Counted from the stretch's first letter, positions 55,627 through 63,538 are shown. The stretch is DNA of 64,000 bases from Methylonatrum kenyense (GCF_023195885.1 NZ_JALPKO010000001.1:248001-312000), one strand, 5' to 3'. Notes: generated from the sequence alone by a model not told the origin. A program made the numbers and translations.

Positions 55627-55802
55627 CTCGTTTCGCTTCCCACTGACCGTGCCACATCACGCGTCGACCTTGGAGATGTCCTGCAAGCCTTGCCCGACGA
55701 CTCGATGATCAGGCCGTACGCCCTCGACAACCGGTAGGCTTTGTTTGATGCGCATGCTATTTTTTACTCTCCAACCTAAGCCATTCGAATAATGAGAAAA
55801 AC

Positions 55803-56558
55803 ATGGAAAATTTCACACCAGAAGTATCAGACAAAATTCAATATTATGTTTATCGTTTGATCGATCCGCGAAACGGTGAGACCTTCTATATAGGAAAAGG
55901 GAAAGGAAACCGATTATTCAGTCACGTTAGAGGAAGCGTGACATCCGACTCTTCCGATGATGCGCAACGTGATGAAGAGTCAGAGAAAATCCGCACCATC
56001 AAAGAAATACTACGCGCCGATCTCGATGTGATTCATGTTGTCCATCGACATGGGATGGACGAAAAGACAGCACATGAGGTGGAAGCGGCACTTATCGACC
56101 TCTTCCCATCCGCAACCAACAAACAGGGCGGCTCTCACAGTAATGATCGCGGCCCGATGCATGCTTCGGAGATCGTCAAGAAGTACAACCTACGGGAAAC
56201 GGTTCGAAGGACTAACGACAAACTCCTTTTGATCAATGTAAACGTATCTAGCATTGAAGAGGCCGGTGAAAGTTATCTGGAAAACGTTAGACTCGCCTGG
56301 CGGATTTCTCTCTCTCGCGCGAGCGAGGCAACACATATTCTGGCTGTCGTCCAGGGAGTTGTCAGAGGAGTCTACGTAGCGAAAGAGTGGCTTCCTGCTA
56401 CGAAGGAAAATTTTCCGGAAATTTCGCATGACATGCCCGGGCGGGCCGGATTTCACGGGCAGGAAGCGGATGAAGACACCGTTAATCACTATCGCGACAC
56501 ACGGCTACCCTCGGATATTCAGCATAATCAGAACCCCATACGTTACTGGTATACCTAA
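55803..56558 (+). CDS. LEM-3-like GIY-YIG domain protein
   Basis: A 251-residue protein whose N-terminal 120 residues form a GIY-YIG nuclease domain of the LEM-3/ankle1 type: YVYRLIDPRNGETFYIGKG at 15-33, R37, and the catalytic Glu in HEVEAALIDLFP. The C-terminal half (INVNVSSIEEAGESYLENV, then LAVVQGVVRGVYVAKEWL) resembles a small ligand- or nucleic-acid-binding fold. Base composition is much more AT-rich than its surroundings, a sign of recent transfer. A WapI-immunity-like gene follows by 13 bp. Confidence 0.87.
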   Translation: MENFTPEVSDKIQYYVYRLIDPRNGETFYIGKGKGNRLFSHVRGSVTSDSSDDAQRDEESEKIRTIKEILRADLDVIHVVHRHGMDEKTAHEVEAALIDLFPSATNKQGGSHSNDRGPMHASEIVKKYNLRETVRRTNDKLLLINVNVSSIEEAGESYLENVRLAWRISLSRASEATHILAVVQGVVRGVYVAKEWLPATKENFPEISHDMPGRAGFHGQEADEDTVNHYRDTRLPSDIQHNQNPIRYWYT

Positions 56559-56571
56559 GACGATCTATGCG

Positions 56572-57063
56572 ATGCAGCTAGAAAACCCTGAAGGGGAACG
56601 ATTAGATCTCACCATTTCGGGTTATCAGTTCCCGGATCTCAGAACCGATTACTGGGATGCCAACTGGCTTTTGGTAAGCATCGACGTCGCCCACCCTCGC
56701 GGCGAGTGGAGAATTCATGAACCGTGCATGACCGCCTTCGAGCTGAAAGAACTTGCCGACTGGTTCGAGAGGGTCGCTGATGGAGACTCAGTCGAGGACC
56801 GGTGTGACTTCGTCGAACCTAACCTCGCGTTCGAATACCGCTCGACGCCAAACGCAGAGCTGCAAATTACGCTCGCCTGTGAGGCAAGCCCGCCCTGGCT
56901 GGCCGATCGTGATCAGCGGCTGGACGGCATCACGATGTCTTTCCCGGTTACTGCAAAGGACATGCGAGACCATGCGCGCTGCCTTCGCGCGCTCTCTGAC
57001 ACTTTTCCTCTGCGCGTGCAGCGGGACGGGACACCAGTGGAAAACAGACAACCCGCCACATAA
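56572..57063 (+). CDS. WapI-immunity-like protein
   Basis: A 163-residue protein starting MQLENPEGERLDLTISGYQFP. The GYQFPDLRTDYWDANWLLV segment matches my memory of the WapI family of immunity proteins. It begins 13 bp after the GIY-YIG stop without a clear ribosome binding site, so translation is probably coupled. An earlier in-frame start inside the GIY-YIG gene would add foreign sequence. Composition shifts back to GC-rich along the gene. Whether it neutralises the GIY-YIG protein is a hypothesis. Confidence 0.65.
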   Translation: MQLENPEGERLDLTISGYQFPDLRTDYWDANWLLVSIDVAHPRGEWRIHEPCMTAFELKELADWFERVADGDSVEDRCDFVEPNLAFEYRSTPNAELQITLACEASPPWLADRDQRLDGITMSFPVTAKDMRDHARCLRALSDTFPLRVQRDGTPVENRQPAT

Positions 57064-57121
57064 ATCAACGCACTCGCCGGCCGCGCTGATCCATCGGTCG
57101 ATTACCTCCGCGTAGACCCGC

Positions 57122-57143
57122 GACCGCGGATTATTCCGCGGTC
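57122..57143. repeat. Perfect 9-bp hairpin GACCGCGGA-TTAT-TCCGCGGTC
   Basis: An exact stem-loop just upstream of palindromic site 4 and 78 bp before the next start codon; it lacks a T-tract. Either a terminator remnant of the preceding gene or a further binding site. Confidence 0.55.
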
Positions 57144-57148
57144 ATCTA

Positions 57149-57163
57149 CGACATAATCTGTCG
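57149..57163. promoter_or_regulatory. CGACA-N5-TGTCG palindrome, site 4 (before the MoxR-VWA operon)
   Basis: CGACATAATCTGTCG lies 58 bp before the ATG at 57221. It matches the site at 63482-63496 at 13 of 15 positions and the complement of the one at 63457-63471 at 14 of 15. Confidence 0.7.
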
Positions 57164-57220
57164 CACAATTCCCGCATCATCCGACCTCTCCCGGGATCAG
57201 CCCGGCGATAAGGAGGCCTG

Positions 57221-58957
57221 ATGAATGCGAGACCACACGACATCCCTTCCCTTTCCGTTGACCACCTGGGTGGCGCACGCCTGATTGGTGGCAGCGGCAC
57301 GCTGCGTCCGAATACGCCCGAGCTGCGGGCGCTGGACGTGGTGGATTCCCCCACGCTTCGAATCCTGGATCTGCGCGGCTGTGCCGAAGGCCTGCACCTG
57401 ACCCTGGCGGGCACGCCGGAGTTGCGGCAGATTTTGTTGCCTGACTCGGGGCCTGGCGCGGTGATCCACATTGATGCCTGCCGGTTCAAGCCGAGCCTGA
57501 CCATTCAGGGCCTGCTGGACGAAATCGACGGCTGCAACGCGCTGCACACCTTTGCCCTGCGCTCGCCGGCCGGTGCGCCGTATCGGCGGGTGACCGTTGG
57601 CGCACGGATTGGTCGCGAGACCGAGGCCGCGGTGCTCTGGCGGCAGATGGTCAGGGCGTCGGAGATCGCGAAGCGCGCGTCGGCGCTGCGGCATTTTCAC
57701 GCTGTCGATACGTTCCTGATCGGGGACGTCGACCTGCGGGCCTGCACCCAGCTTCGTAGCTTGACGCTGGATGACTGCGGCAGCACGTCGCGATTGGCCT
57801 TGCCCGGCGGCATGCAGGAAGTGGTGCTGCACAAGGTGAAGGACGTGCGCCGCCTGGGCGGGACCGGGCAGCTCTTGCGCCTGTATGGCTGCACGACCCC
57901 CCGGTTGCTCATCGAGGGCGGCTGGGAACAGGTCCTGCTGGATGATGGCGAGGCCCCGGACGTGACCGCCGAGGACGTGGACTGGCTGCACCTACGGGGG
58001 GCGCAGCGGGTGCGTGACCTGACCGTGGGGCCGCAGACGCAATTGTGGTTCCAGGCCGTGCCGCCGGATGTGGTGCGCGGCGGGCAGTTGAGCCTCGCCA
58101 CCGACTGCGATCGCACCGTGGCCCGGCTGCTGCAGAACCTGGAGCAAGGCGAGCCGGACGCCACCGAGCAACTGCGCTGGTTCTTCGCCCGCCACACCGG
58201 TGACACCGGCAATCTGCACCGGTTGCTCGGCTTGTCCCGCGGCCTGGGCCGGATCGATCCCGGCCTGCTTTGGGAACTGCGCTGCCTGACCCACGCCGCG
58301 CACCAGCCTCGCTTCCGACAGTCCGCCACGACCCTCGACCAGGCCCTGGAATTTGCCGGGCAGACCTGGCGCTGGCGCTTTCCGGTGGACCTGGCCGGCG
58401 AGGGCTGGCTGGCCGACCTGCGGCTGGCCGAGGCCGCGCTGGAACAACCCGCCACAGCATCCTTCCGCAAACGCCTGACCCGGGTCTCGACGCTGGACAA
58501 CGTCCAGGCCCTGGGAGCACTGCTGCACAGCGCGCGCCGGGAACAGCGGCTGTCCGATCTCTCGCCAGTTCTGGTCGATGCCTTCCGCGGTGGCTGTCGC
58601 CGCCTGGTCCGCAATCTGCGGCGGCAGCGCCGTCAGTTCCCGGCAGCCGCCCAGGTGGTGCCGGTGATCCGCGGCCTCGTGGCACTGCGCGACCGGGACA
58701 ACGCGCATCGGCTCCGCGTGGTCATCCGCGATCGCGCGATGCCGGAGGGAAAACTCGAGTTGCTGCACGGGCTCGCAGTGCATGGCCTGGACCAGGCGCG
58801 GAGCGACCTGCTGGCCATGCTGCATGAACCGATCTGGGGCCCCGGGCTGGATGACCTGCACTACCGGGTCCGGCGCCTGGCACTGGCACCGGCCCGCTCC
58901 AACGACCTGGCCACCACCGACCAACACGAGGAGACCGGCAATGACGGACACCATTGA
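57221..58957 (+). CDS. Repeat-containing protein of unknown family, first gene of MoxR-VWA operon
   Basis: A 578-residue protein with AAGGAGG seven bases before the ATG. Residues ~10-300 show repeated short beta-type units of the kind LRALDVVDSPTLRILDLRGC, LRSLTLDDCGSTSRLALPGG and VDWLHLRGAQRVRDLTVG, like a leucine-rich-repeat or beta-solenoid fold; residues ~300-560 are helical and Arg-rich (RRLVRNLRRQRRQFPAAAQ). No catalytic motif is visible. It overlaps the AAA gene by 17 bp. Such a protein could recognise the substrate or trigger for the ATPase-VWA pair (inference). Confidence 0.8.
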   Translation: MNARPHDIPSLSVDHLGGARLIGGSGTLRPNTPELRALDVVDSPTLRILDLRGCAEGLHLTLAGTPELRQILLPDSGPGAVIHIDACRFKPSLTIQGLLDEIDGCNALHTFALRSPAGAPYRRVTVGARIGRETEAAVLWRQMVRASEIAKRASALRHFHAVDTFLIGDVDLRACTQLRSLTLDDCGSTSRLALPGGMQEVVLHKVKDVRRLGGTGQLLRLYGCTTPRLLIEGGWEQVLLDDGEAPDVTAEDVDWLHLRGAQRVRDLTVGPQTQLWFQAVPPDVVRGGQLSLATDCDRTVARLLQNLEQGEPDATEQLRWFFARHTGDTGNLHRLLGLSRGLGRIDPGLLWELRCLTHAAHQPRFRQSATTLDQALEFAGQTWRWRFPVDLAGEGWLADLRLAEAALEQPATASFRKRLTRVSTLDNVQALGALLHSARREQRLSDLSPVLVDAFRGGCRRLVRNLRRQRRQFPAAAQVVPVIRGLVALRDRDNAHRLRVVIRDRAMPEGKLELLHGLAVHGLDQARSDLLAMLHEPIWGPGLDDLHYRVRRLALAPARSNDLATTDQHEETGNDGHH

Positions 58958-60074
58958 ACAACAACTGCTGGCCGCCGCGTCGCTGGACGATGTGCGCAGC
59001 ATTCTCAAGCACCAGGTGCAGGCGATTCACGCGGCGCCCGAACTGGCCGCCACGTTGCCGCCACTGATGCTCTGGGGCCCGCCCGGGGTGGGCAAGAGCA
59101 CGGTGATGCGGGAGGTCTGCCGGGACGAGGGCATCGACTTCATCGACATCCGGCTTGCCCAGCGGGACCCGGTGGATATTCGCGGCCTGCCGGTGCCCCG
59201 CGGTGAGGCGGTGCAGTGGCTGCTGGCGGATGATTGGCCGCGCGACCCGGACAGCCACGGCATTCTGCTGTTCGACGAACTCACCGCCGCCGACCGCAGC
59301 CTGCAGGTAGCGGTCTACGAACTGATCCTCGACCGCCGGCTGGGCAGCCTGTACCAGTTGCCCGACGGCTGGCTGGTCTGCGGCGCCGGCAACCGGGCCG
59401 AGGACGGCGCTGTGTCGCTGGGTTTTTCCAGCGCGCTGGCGAACCGGTTCTGCCACCTGGAACTGCAACCGGAACTCGCACCCTGGATTCGCTGGGCACT
59501 GGCCCGGGGCATCCATCCGGATGTGATCGCCTTCCTGCGTTTCCGGCCGGCGTGTTTCTTCAACATGGAGGGCGACACCGAGCGCGGCTGGCCCAGCCCG
59601 CGCAGTTGGGAGCGGGTCAGCACCATCTGCTGGCAGACCCGTGACGGCCTCGGCGAGCGCGCCGCCGAACTGATGATCAGCGGCCTGGTGGGGCCGGAGG
59701 TGGGCAACGAGTTCCTGGCCTTCCTGTCCTGGCATGGTGCCCTGCCTGACGTCGGCGCGATGCTGCGCGGCCAGGCGCCGATCACGATCCCCGAACGGGC
59801 CGATCATCGCTATGCCCTTTGCGCGGCCGCGGTGCACCACCTGTGGCATGCCGACAACCAGGACAACGAACGGCTCATGGCCGGCTTCTTTCGCCTGACC
59901 GAGGCAATGAGCAGCGACTTCGCCACGCTGGCGCTGATGGACGCGCTGCAGGGCCCGGACGCGGCCAGTACGCGGCAGCGCTGTGAACGACTGTTCGCCC
60001 ACCCGGGCTTCGCCCGCTGGTCCGAGACCCACGGCAGCGCCTTTGCCGAGCAGTGGGAGGCGGAACCGGCATGA
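58941..60074 (+). CDS. MoxR-type AAA+ ATPase
   Basis: A 377-residue AAA+ protein from the ATG at 58941 (MTDTIEQQLLAAASLDDVRS), with GAG seven bases upstream. Walker A GPPGVGKST is at 46-54, ILLFDELTAADRSLQVAVYELI is the Walker B/helix-2 region, and CGAGNRAEDGAVSLGFSSALANRF contains sensor 1 and the Arg finger. MoxR ATPases act with VWA-domain partners as chaperones; the partner is the next gene, which overlaps by 4 bp (ATGA). Confidence 0.93.
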   Translation: MTDTIEQQLLAAASLDDVRSILKHQVQAIHAAPELAATLPPLMLWGPPGVGKSTVMREVCRDEGIDFIDIRLAQRDPVDIRGLPVPRGEAVQWLLADDWPRDPDSHGILLFDELTAADRSLQVAVYELILDRRLGSLYQLPDGWLVCGAGNRAEDGAVSLGFSSALANRFCHLELQPELAPWIRWALARGIHPDVIAFLRFRPACFFNMEGDTERGWPSPRSWERVSTICWQTRDGLGERAAELMISGLVGPEVGNEFLAFLSWHGALPDVGAMLRGQAPITIPERADHRYALCAAAVHHLWHADNQDNERLMAGFFRLTEAMSSDFATLALMDALQGPDAASTRQRCERLFAHPGFARWSETHGSAFAEQWEAEPA

Positions 60075-61183
60075 GCAGACATGACGCGATGCAGCACCTC
60101 TGGCAGAGCGACCGCACCGAACTGCTGCTGCGCTTCCCGTTCCTGGGCCTGCTGGCCATGCAACTGGAGATCCAGGTCGGTGACTGGCAAGCGGTGCCGG
60201 CAGCCGCCACCGATGGCGAGTCGGTGTTCGGCAATGTTGACTACCTGGAATCGCTGACCGACGAGGAACGCCTGTTCGTGCTGGCCCATGAGGTCTGGCA
60301 TTGCGCGGCCATGCACCTGCAGCGGCGCCTGGGACGGAACCCACGGCTGTGGAATGTGGCGGTGGACTACGAGACCAACGCGGTGTTGAGCGAGGCCGGG
60401 CTCAGCGTGCCGAACGGCGCGCTGCTGCTGCGCGGCCGGCGCGGGCGCAGTGCCGAGGAACTCTACCGCATGCTGCTGGACAGGCTGCCCCCGGATCGTG
60501 GGCCGTTCGCTGATGGCCATGGCCCGGCAAACGGCGGCGACTGGCCGGGCCGGCAACGACCACCGGAGGGCCGGGGAATGGCGCGACGCCTGCAATCCGC
60601 CCTGCAACAAAGCGGGCAACTGGCCGGCGACATGCCGGGCACGCTGGGGCTGGTGGTGCGCAGCTTGTTGCGCTCCGAGACACCCTGGCAGCGCATCCTG
60701 GCCCAGTTCGTCGGCAACCTCCGGCGCGGCGAGCCCAGTTGGTCCTGGCCCAACCGAAGACACCTCAGCCACGGCCGCTACCTGCCCGGCGCGTCCAACC
60801 GGCAACCGCGTATCGCCGTGGCCATCGACACCAGCGGCAGCACCAGCCGCCTGCTGGGCCGCTTTCTCGGCGAACTGGATTCGATTCTACGGGCAAGCCG
60901 CGCCGACACGCCGGTCCGCGTGCTGCAGTTCGATGCCGATATACAGATCGATGAACGGCTGAGCGGTCCGCTGCGCAACCGATTGAACCGGCTGCGCGGC
61001 GGTGGCGGCACGGACTTCGTGCCGCTGTTCCAGCGCCTGCAGGACGAGCCACCGGATGCACTGGTGATCCTCACCGACGGCATGGGCCCGGCACCGAGCC
61101 GCGCACCAGGCTGGCCGGTGCTCTGGGCGCTTTCCGGAAACGGAACGCGTCCGGTGCGCTGGGGTGTTGAGGTTAAGGTGTAA
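60071..61183 (+). CDS. DUF2201-type metallopeptidase-VWA protein
   Basis: A 370-residue protein from ATG 60071 (MSRHDAMQHLWQSDRTE). The N-terminal part has a zinc-peptidase motif HEVWH (73-77, in FVLAHEVWHCAAMHLQRR) with YETN downstream; the C-terminal part is a VWA domain with MIDAS residues DTSGS (253-257), GGGGTDF and ILTDGMG. The combination is the DUF2201 family, which pairs with MoxR ATPases. A GTG 18 bp upstream is a less likely start. The role may be targeted proteolysis or metal insertion controlled by the ATPase; the substrate is unknown. Confidence 0.92.
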   Translation: MSRHDAMQHLWQSDRTELLLRFPFLGLLAMQLEIQVGDWQAVPAAATDGESVFGNVDYLESLTDEERLFVLAHEVWHCAAMHLQRRLGRNPRLWNVAVDYETNAVLSEAGLSVPNGALLLRGRRGRSAEELYRMLLDRLPPDRGPFADGHGPANGGDWPGRQRPPEGRGMARRLQSALQQSGQLAGDMPGTLGLVVRSLLRSETPWQRILAQFVGNLRRGEPSWSWPNRRHLSHGRYLPGASNRQPRIAVAIDTSGSTSRLLGRFLGELDSILRASRADTPVRVLQFDADIQIDERLSGPLRNRLNRLRGGGGTDFVPLFQRLQDEPPDALVILTDGMGPAPSRAPGWPVLWALSGNGTRPVRWGVEVKV

Positions 61184-61231
61184 ACGGCGGATTTAGATCC
61201 TGGCGTCTTCCGGGTTCACCACGTAATAACG

Positions 61232-61237
61232 TATACT
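61232..61237 (+). promoter_or_regulatory. Candidate -10 box of the toxin-antitoxin unit
   Basis: TATACT lies 13 bp before the toxin ATG, within the partly symmetric CCACGTAATAACGTATAC segment. The short distance and lack of a ribosome binding site suggest a near-leaderless mRNA. No clear -35 is visible. Confidence 0.35.
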
Positions 61238-61250
61238 GTGGTTTACAGAT

Positions 61251-61556
61251 ATGGATATCATCCGAAGTGAACCATTCGGGCGATGGCTTCGCAGGCTGAA
61301 GGATCGGCGAGCGAAGGCTCGAATCTTGATGCGGCTCGATCGCCTTGCGCTGGGAAACCCCGGCGATGTGAGACCGATCGGGAGCGGCCTGAGTGAGTTG
61401 CGTGTCGACGTTGGACCGGGCTACCGCATTTATTTCATGCAAAAGGGCCAGGCCCTGATTGTCTTGTTATGTGGCGGCGATAAACGCTCTCAGAAAAGGG
61501 ATATCCTGCGAGCGCATTTGATCGCGCGAGAATGGGAACAGTTGCACAATGCCTGA
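61251..61556 (+). CDS. RelE/ParE superfamily (HigB-like) toxin
   Basis: A 101-residue protein, MDIIRSEPFGRWLRRLKDRRAK at the start, of the phage Gp49/addiction-module-killer type. Family blocks: ARILMRLDRLALGNPGDVRPIG, ELRVDVGPGYRIYF and VLLCGGDKRSQKRDI; basic residues at the end match the RNase-type active surface. Members usually cleave ribosome-bound mRNA. It overlaps the antitoxin gene by 8 bp. Confidence 0.9.
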   Translation: MDIIRSEPFGRWLRRLKDRRAKARILMRLDRLALGNPGDVRPIGSGLSELRVDVGPGYRIYFMQKGQALIVLLCGGDKRSQKRDILRAHLIAREWEQLHNA

Positions 61557-61863
61557 AAAATTCAGCCCGCATGAGACTGCGGACTTCCTGGACACAGAGG
61601 AAGATATTCGCCTGTACCTGGAAGCTTGCCAGGAAGACGGTGATCCGAAACTCATTGCCATGGCTTTGGGAAACATTGCCAAAGCGCGGAATATGACCCA
61701 GTTGGCCGAGGAAGCGGGACTGACACGCGCCGGCCTGTACAAGGCACTTTCGCCAGATGGTAATCCGAGCTTCGCAACCGTCTCACGTGTTGCGCATGCC
61801 CTTGGCTTACGAATCAGCCTCCAGCCTCTTTCCCAGAATTCGACGTCGCAGCCCGGTACCTGA
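61549..61863 (+). CDS. HigA-like helix-turn-helix antitoxin
   Basis: A 104-residue protein, MPEKFSPHETADFLDTEEDI, of the addiction-module antidote type. The N-terminal 40 residues likely bind the toxin; residues 50-95 form a Cro/CI-type HTH (MTQLAEEAGLTRAGLYKALS). It should repress its own promoter together with the toxin. Translation is coupled to the toxin gene by an 8-bp overlap. Confidence 0.9.
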   Translation: MPEKFSPHETADFLDTEEDIRLYLEACQEDGDPKLIAMALGNIAKARNMTQLAEEAGLTRAGLYKALSPDGNPSFATVSRVAHALGLRISLQPLSQNSTSQPGT

Positions 61864-61927
61864 AAATCGCTTGGAGTAGCTGCATACGCCCACTCAGCGT
61901 CCGCTTCAGGCGCGGCGACCGTGATTG

Positions 61928-62629
61928 CTAGACAGCGTCAACTTCGAGAATCAACGGCACATGATCGCTGTCTGTTAGCCAATGGTGGAACGGCTCGACG
62001 CGGAACCCTTGAACAGAGAGCTGATCGCCGACAAAGCAATAGTCGATGTGAAACGGCTTTTCCGGGTTCTTGGTGTGAAGAAATGTGGGCTGCTGTTCCT
62101 CACCGAAGGCGTCGCCAGTATCCGAGTGATAGACGCTACGCATACCCAGCGCGGAACAGGTTTTGACGATATCGGCGAAGTTGTACTGACCGCGGGCCGT
62201 ATCCCATTTCAAATTATTGTTGAAATCTCCGACCACCAGACTTGGGCCAGCGCCAAGCCAGTCTGACAGTTCGACGATCACCTCACGGGCATTACCGGTG
62301 CGAGCATCGCCGAACTTCTGCGCGCGAAAATTGAAGGCCCAGACGGCCAGGAGCCTGAGATTCAATCCGGGCAGTTCGATGGGCAGGAAATATGTCCAGG
62401 CTGGACTTTCCAATCCACAAACCCGTGATTTGCTGTCGCGACAGAGTACGCCCAGGCCCTTCCTCGGATTGTCACCTCGCCAGTGAAAAGTAAATCCCTC
62501 GGGGACGTCGAGGTCACGCTCGCATTCCTGGACCACTGCGACGTCGGGCTTGAGTTCCGAAAGCTTCGACAGTTTCCTGCCAAGCTGATTGTTACAGTTC
62601 CAACTGATGATTCGGGTCACAGCGTTCAT
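61928..62629 (-). CDS. Endonuclease/exonuclease/phosphatase family protein
   Basis: A 233-residue EEP-fold hydrolase. Active-site blocks are all present: RIISWNCNNQLGRKL (metal Asn), VAVVQECERD (Glu), LVVGDFNNNLKWD (Asp/Asn) and the C-terminal TDSDHVPLILEV (Asp-His). Members hydrolyse phosphodiesters in DNA, RNA, lipids or nucleotides; the exact substrate cannot be told. It overlaps the ADP-ribosylglycohydrolase gene by 4 bp (ATGA), so the two are cotranslated. Confidence 0.9.
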   Translation of the reverse strand: MNAVTRIISWNCNNQLGRKLSKLSELKPDVAVVQECERDLDVPEGFTFHWRGDNPRKGLGVLCRDSKSRVCGLESPAWTYFLPIELPGLNLRLLAVWAFNFRAQKFGDARTGNAREVIVELSDWLGAGPSLVVGDFNNNLKWDTARGQYNFADIVKTCSALGMRSVYHSDTGDAFGEEQQPTFLHTKNPEKPFHIDYCFVGDQLSVQGFRVEPFHHWLTDSDHVPLILEVDAV

Positions 62630-63408
62630 GGCTCGCGCACACCTGCGGCAGCATCTTGGAAGGCATTGAGCTGATCGATGAACGGTATCGGCAGCCTTCG
62701 CCGGGCCTCGTTCTCCAGTTTCGCCGGTACACCGCCATACAAGGCCTCGGCGATGCTGCCGGTGATCGCAGCCAGCGTATCAGCGTCACCGTTGATGGCC
62801 ACGGCGTTGCGGATGGCATCCTCGAAATCGGTCGAGGCCAGAAAGCAGATCAGGGCCTCGGGGATAGTACCCTGGCAGGTCTCGTTGTAGTGGTAGGTCT
62901 CGTAGAGGGTCTGCATGCTGCGGTCGAGATCGTAGCCGAAGTCCTGACCGATGCGCTGGCGGATGGTGTCACGGTCGGCGCCGCGGCGTGCCAGGAAAAT
63001 TGCCAGCGCGGTGGCACGGGCGCCCTTGATGCCCTCCGGATGGTTGTGGGTGACCTCGGCGGTTCGTGTTGCCTCCTCCAGAACCTGCCGCTCGTCGTCG
63101 AAATACCAAGCCACCGGACTTACCCGCATGGCCGAGCCATTGCCGAGACTGTTGTACGGCGACAGGTCCGGCGACTCGCACCATTTCATGAACCGGAGCC
63201 CCCAGGACTGGTGCGGCTCGGCCTGGAAGGCCTTGCGATAGAGCAAGGCATAGGACTCGCCGGTCTGCAGCCCGCGCGCCGTCATCAGCGTGAGCAGCGT
63301 GTCGTCGGTGTAGTGGCTGTCCTGGCGGAACAGTTCGAAATCCTTGTCGGCTACCCGACTGAATTCATACGGCGATCCGATGATATCGCCAACAATGGCT
63401 CCCAGCAT
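62626..63408 (-). CDS. ADP-ribosylglycohydrolase (DraG/ARH-type)
   Basis: Removes ADP-ribose from targets. The 260-residue protein starts MLGAIVGDIIGSPYEF; the Mg-binding Asp residues are in YTDDT (33-37) and in NGDADTLAAI near 205-214, and SLGNGSAMRVSP and THNHPEGIKGA are further signatures. GGGGAGG precedes the ATG by seven bases. It is followed by the EEP gene and is divergent from a phosphatase gene across two palindromic sites. Confidence 0.94.
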   Translation of the reverse strand: MLGAIVGDIIGSPYEFSRVADKDFELFRQDSHYTDDTLLTLMTARGLQTGESYALLYRKAFQAEPHQSWGLRFMKWCESPDLSPYNSLGNGSAMRVSPVAWYFDDERQVLEEATRTAEVTHNHPEGIKGARATALAIFLARRGADRDTIRQRIGQDFGYDLDRSMQTLYETYHYNETCQGTIPEALICFLASTDFEDAIRNAVAINGDADTLAAITGSIAEALYGGVPAKLENEARRRLPIPFIDQLNAFQDAAAGVREP

Positions 63409-63456
63409 GCAAGGCCTCCCCGATTGCGGTGAAGCGCGCAGTCTGCCCGAGGCCCG

Positions 63457-63471
63457 CGACAGATTACGTCG
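63457..63471. promoter_or_regulatory. CGACA-N5-YGTCG palindrome, site 5
   Basis: CGACAGATTACGTCG lies 49 bp before the ADP-ribosylglycohydrolase ATG. One arm position deviates (CGTCG). Its complement differs from site 4 at one position. Confidence 0.65.
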
Positions 63472-63481
63472 GATGCCAAAA

Positions 63482-63496
63482 CGACAGGATCTGTCG
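63482..63496. promoter_or_regulatory. CGACA-N5-TGTCG palindrome, site 6
   Basis: CGACAGGATCTGTCG has perfect 6-bp arms and a 3-bp spacer, or equally the 5-5-5 form of the other sites. It lies 43 bp before the phosphatase ATG; centre to centre it is 25 bp from site 5. Confidence 0.7.
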
Positions 63497-63538
63497 GCAT
63501 CAACCCATAGGCTGCCTCCTCAACCATGGAGGCACACC

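Larger units (their letters stand above)
55433..55802. other. 370-bp region with a palindromic site, a decayed gene and an AT-rich promoter
   Basis: Contains a CGACA-N5-TGTCG site (55489-55503), then a good ribosome binding site with a 24-codon frame that ends early, and further on an AT-rich stretch (55735-55800) that must hold the promoter of the GIY-YIG gene. A short frame near 55670-55738 reads LGDVLQALPDDSMI, reminiscent of the start of adenine methyltransferases, and may be a gene fragment. Confidence 0.45.

Noticed and set aside
28062-57220. Prophage or transposon carrying the defence genes
   Set aside because: No integrase, transposase, capsid or insertion-sequence ends could be recognised, and no direct repeats flanking the region were found by eye.
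53992-63496. CGACA-N5-TGTCG sites as LexA (SOS) boxes
   Set aside because: The gammaproteobacterial LexA box is CTGT-N8-ACAG; the arms and spacing differ.
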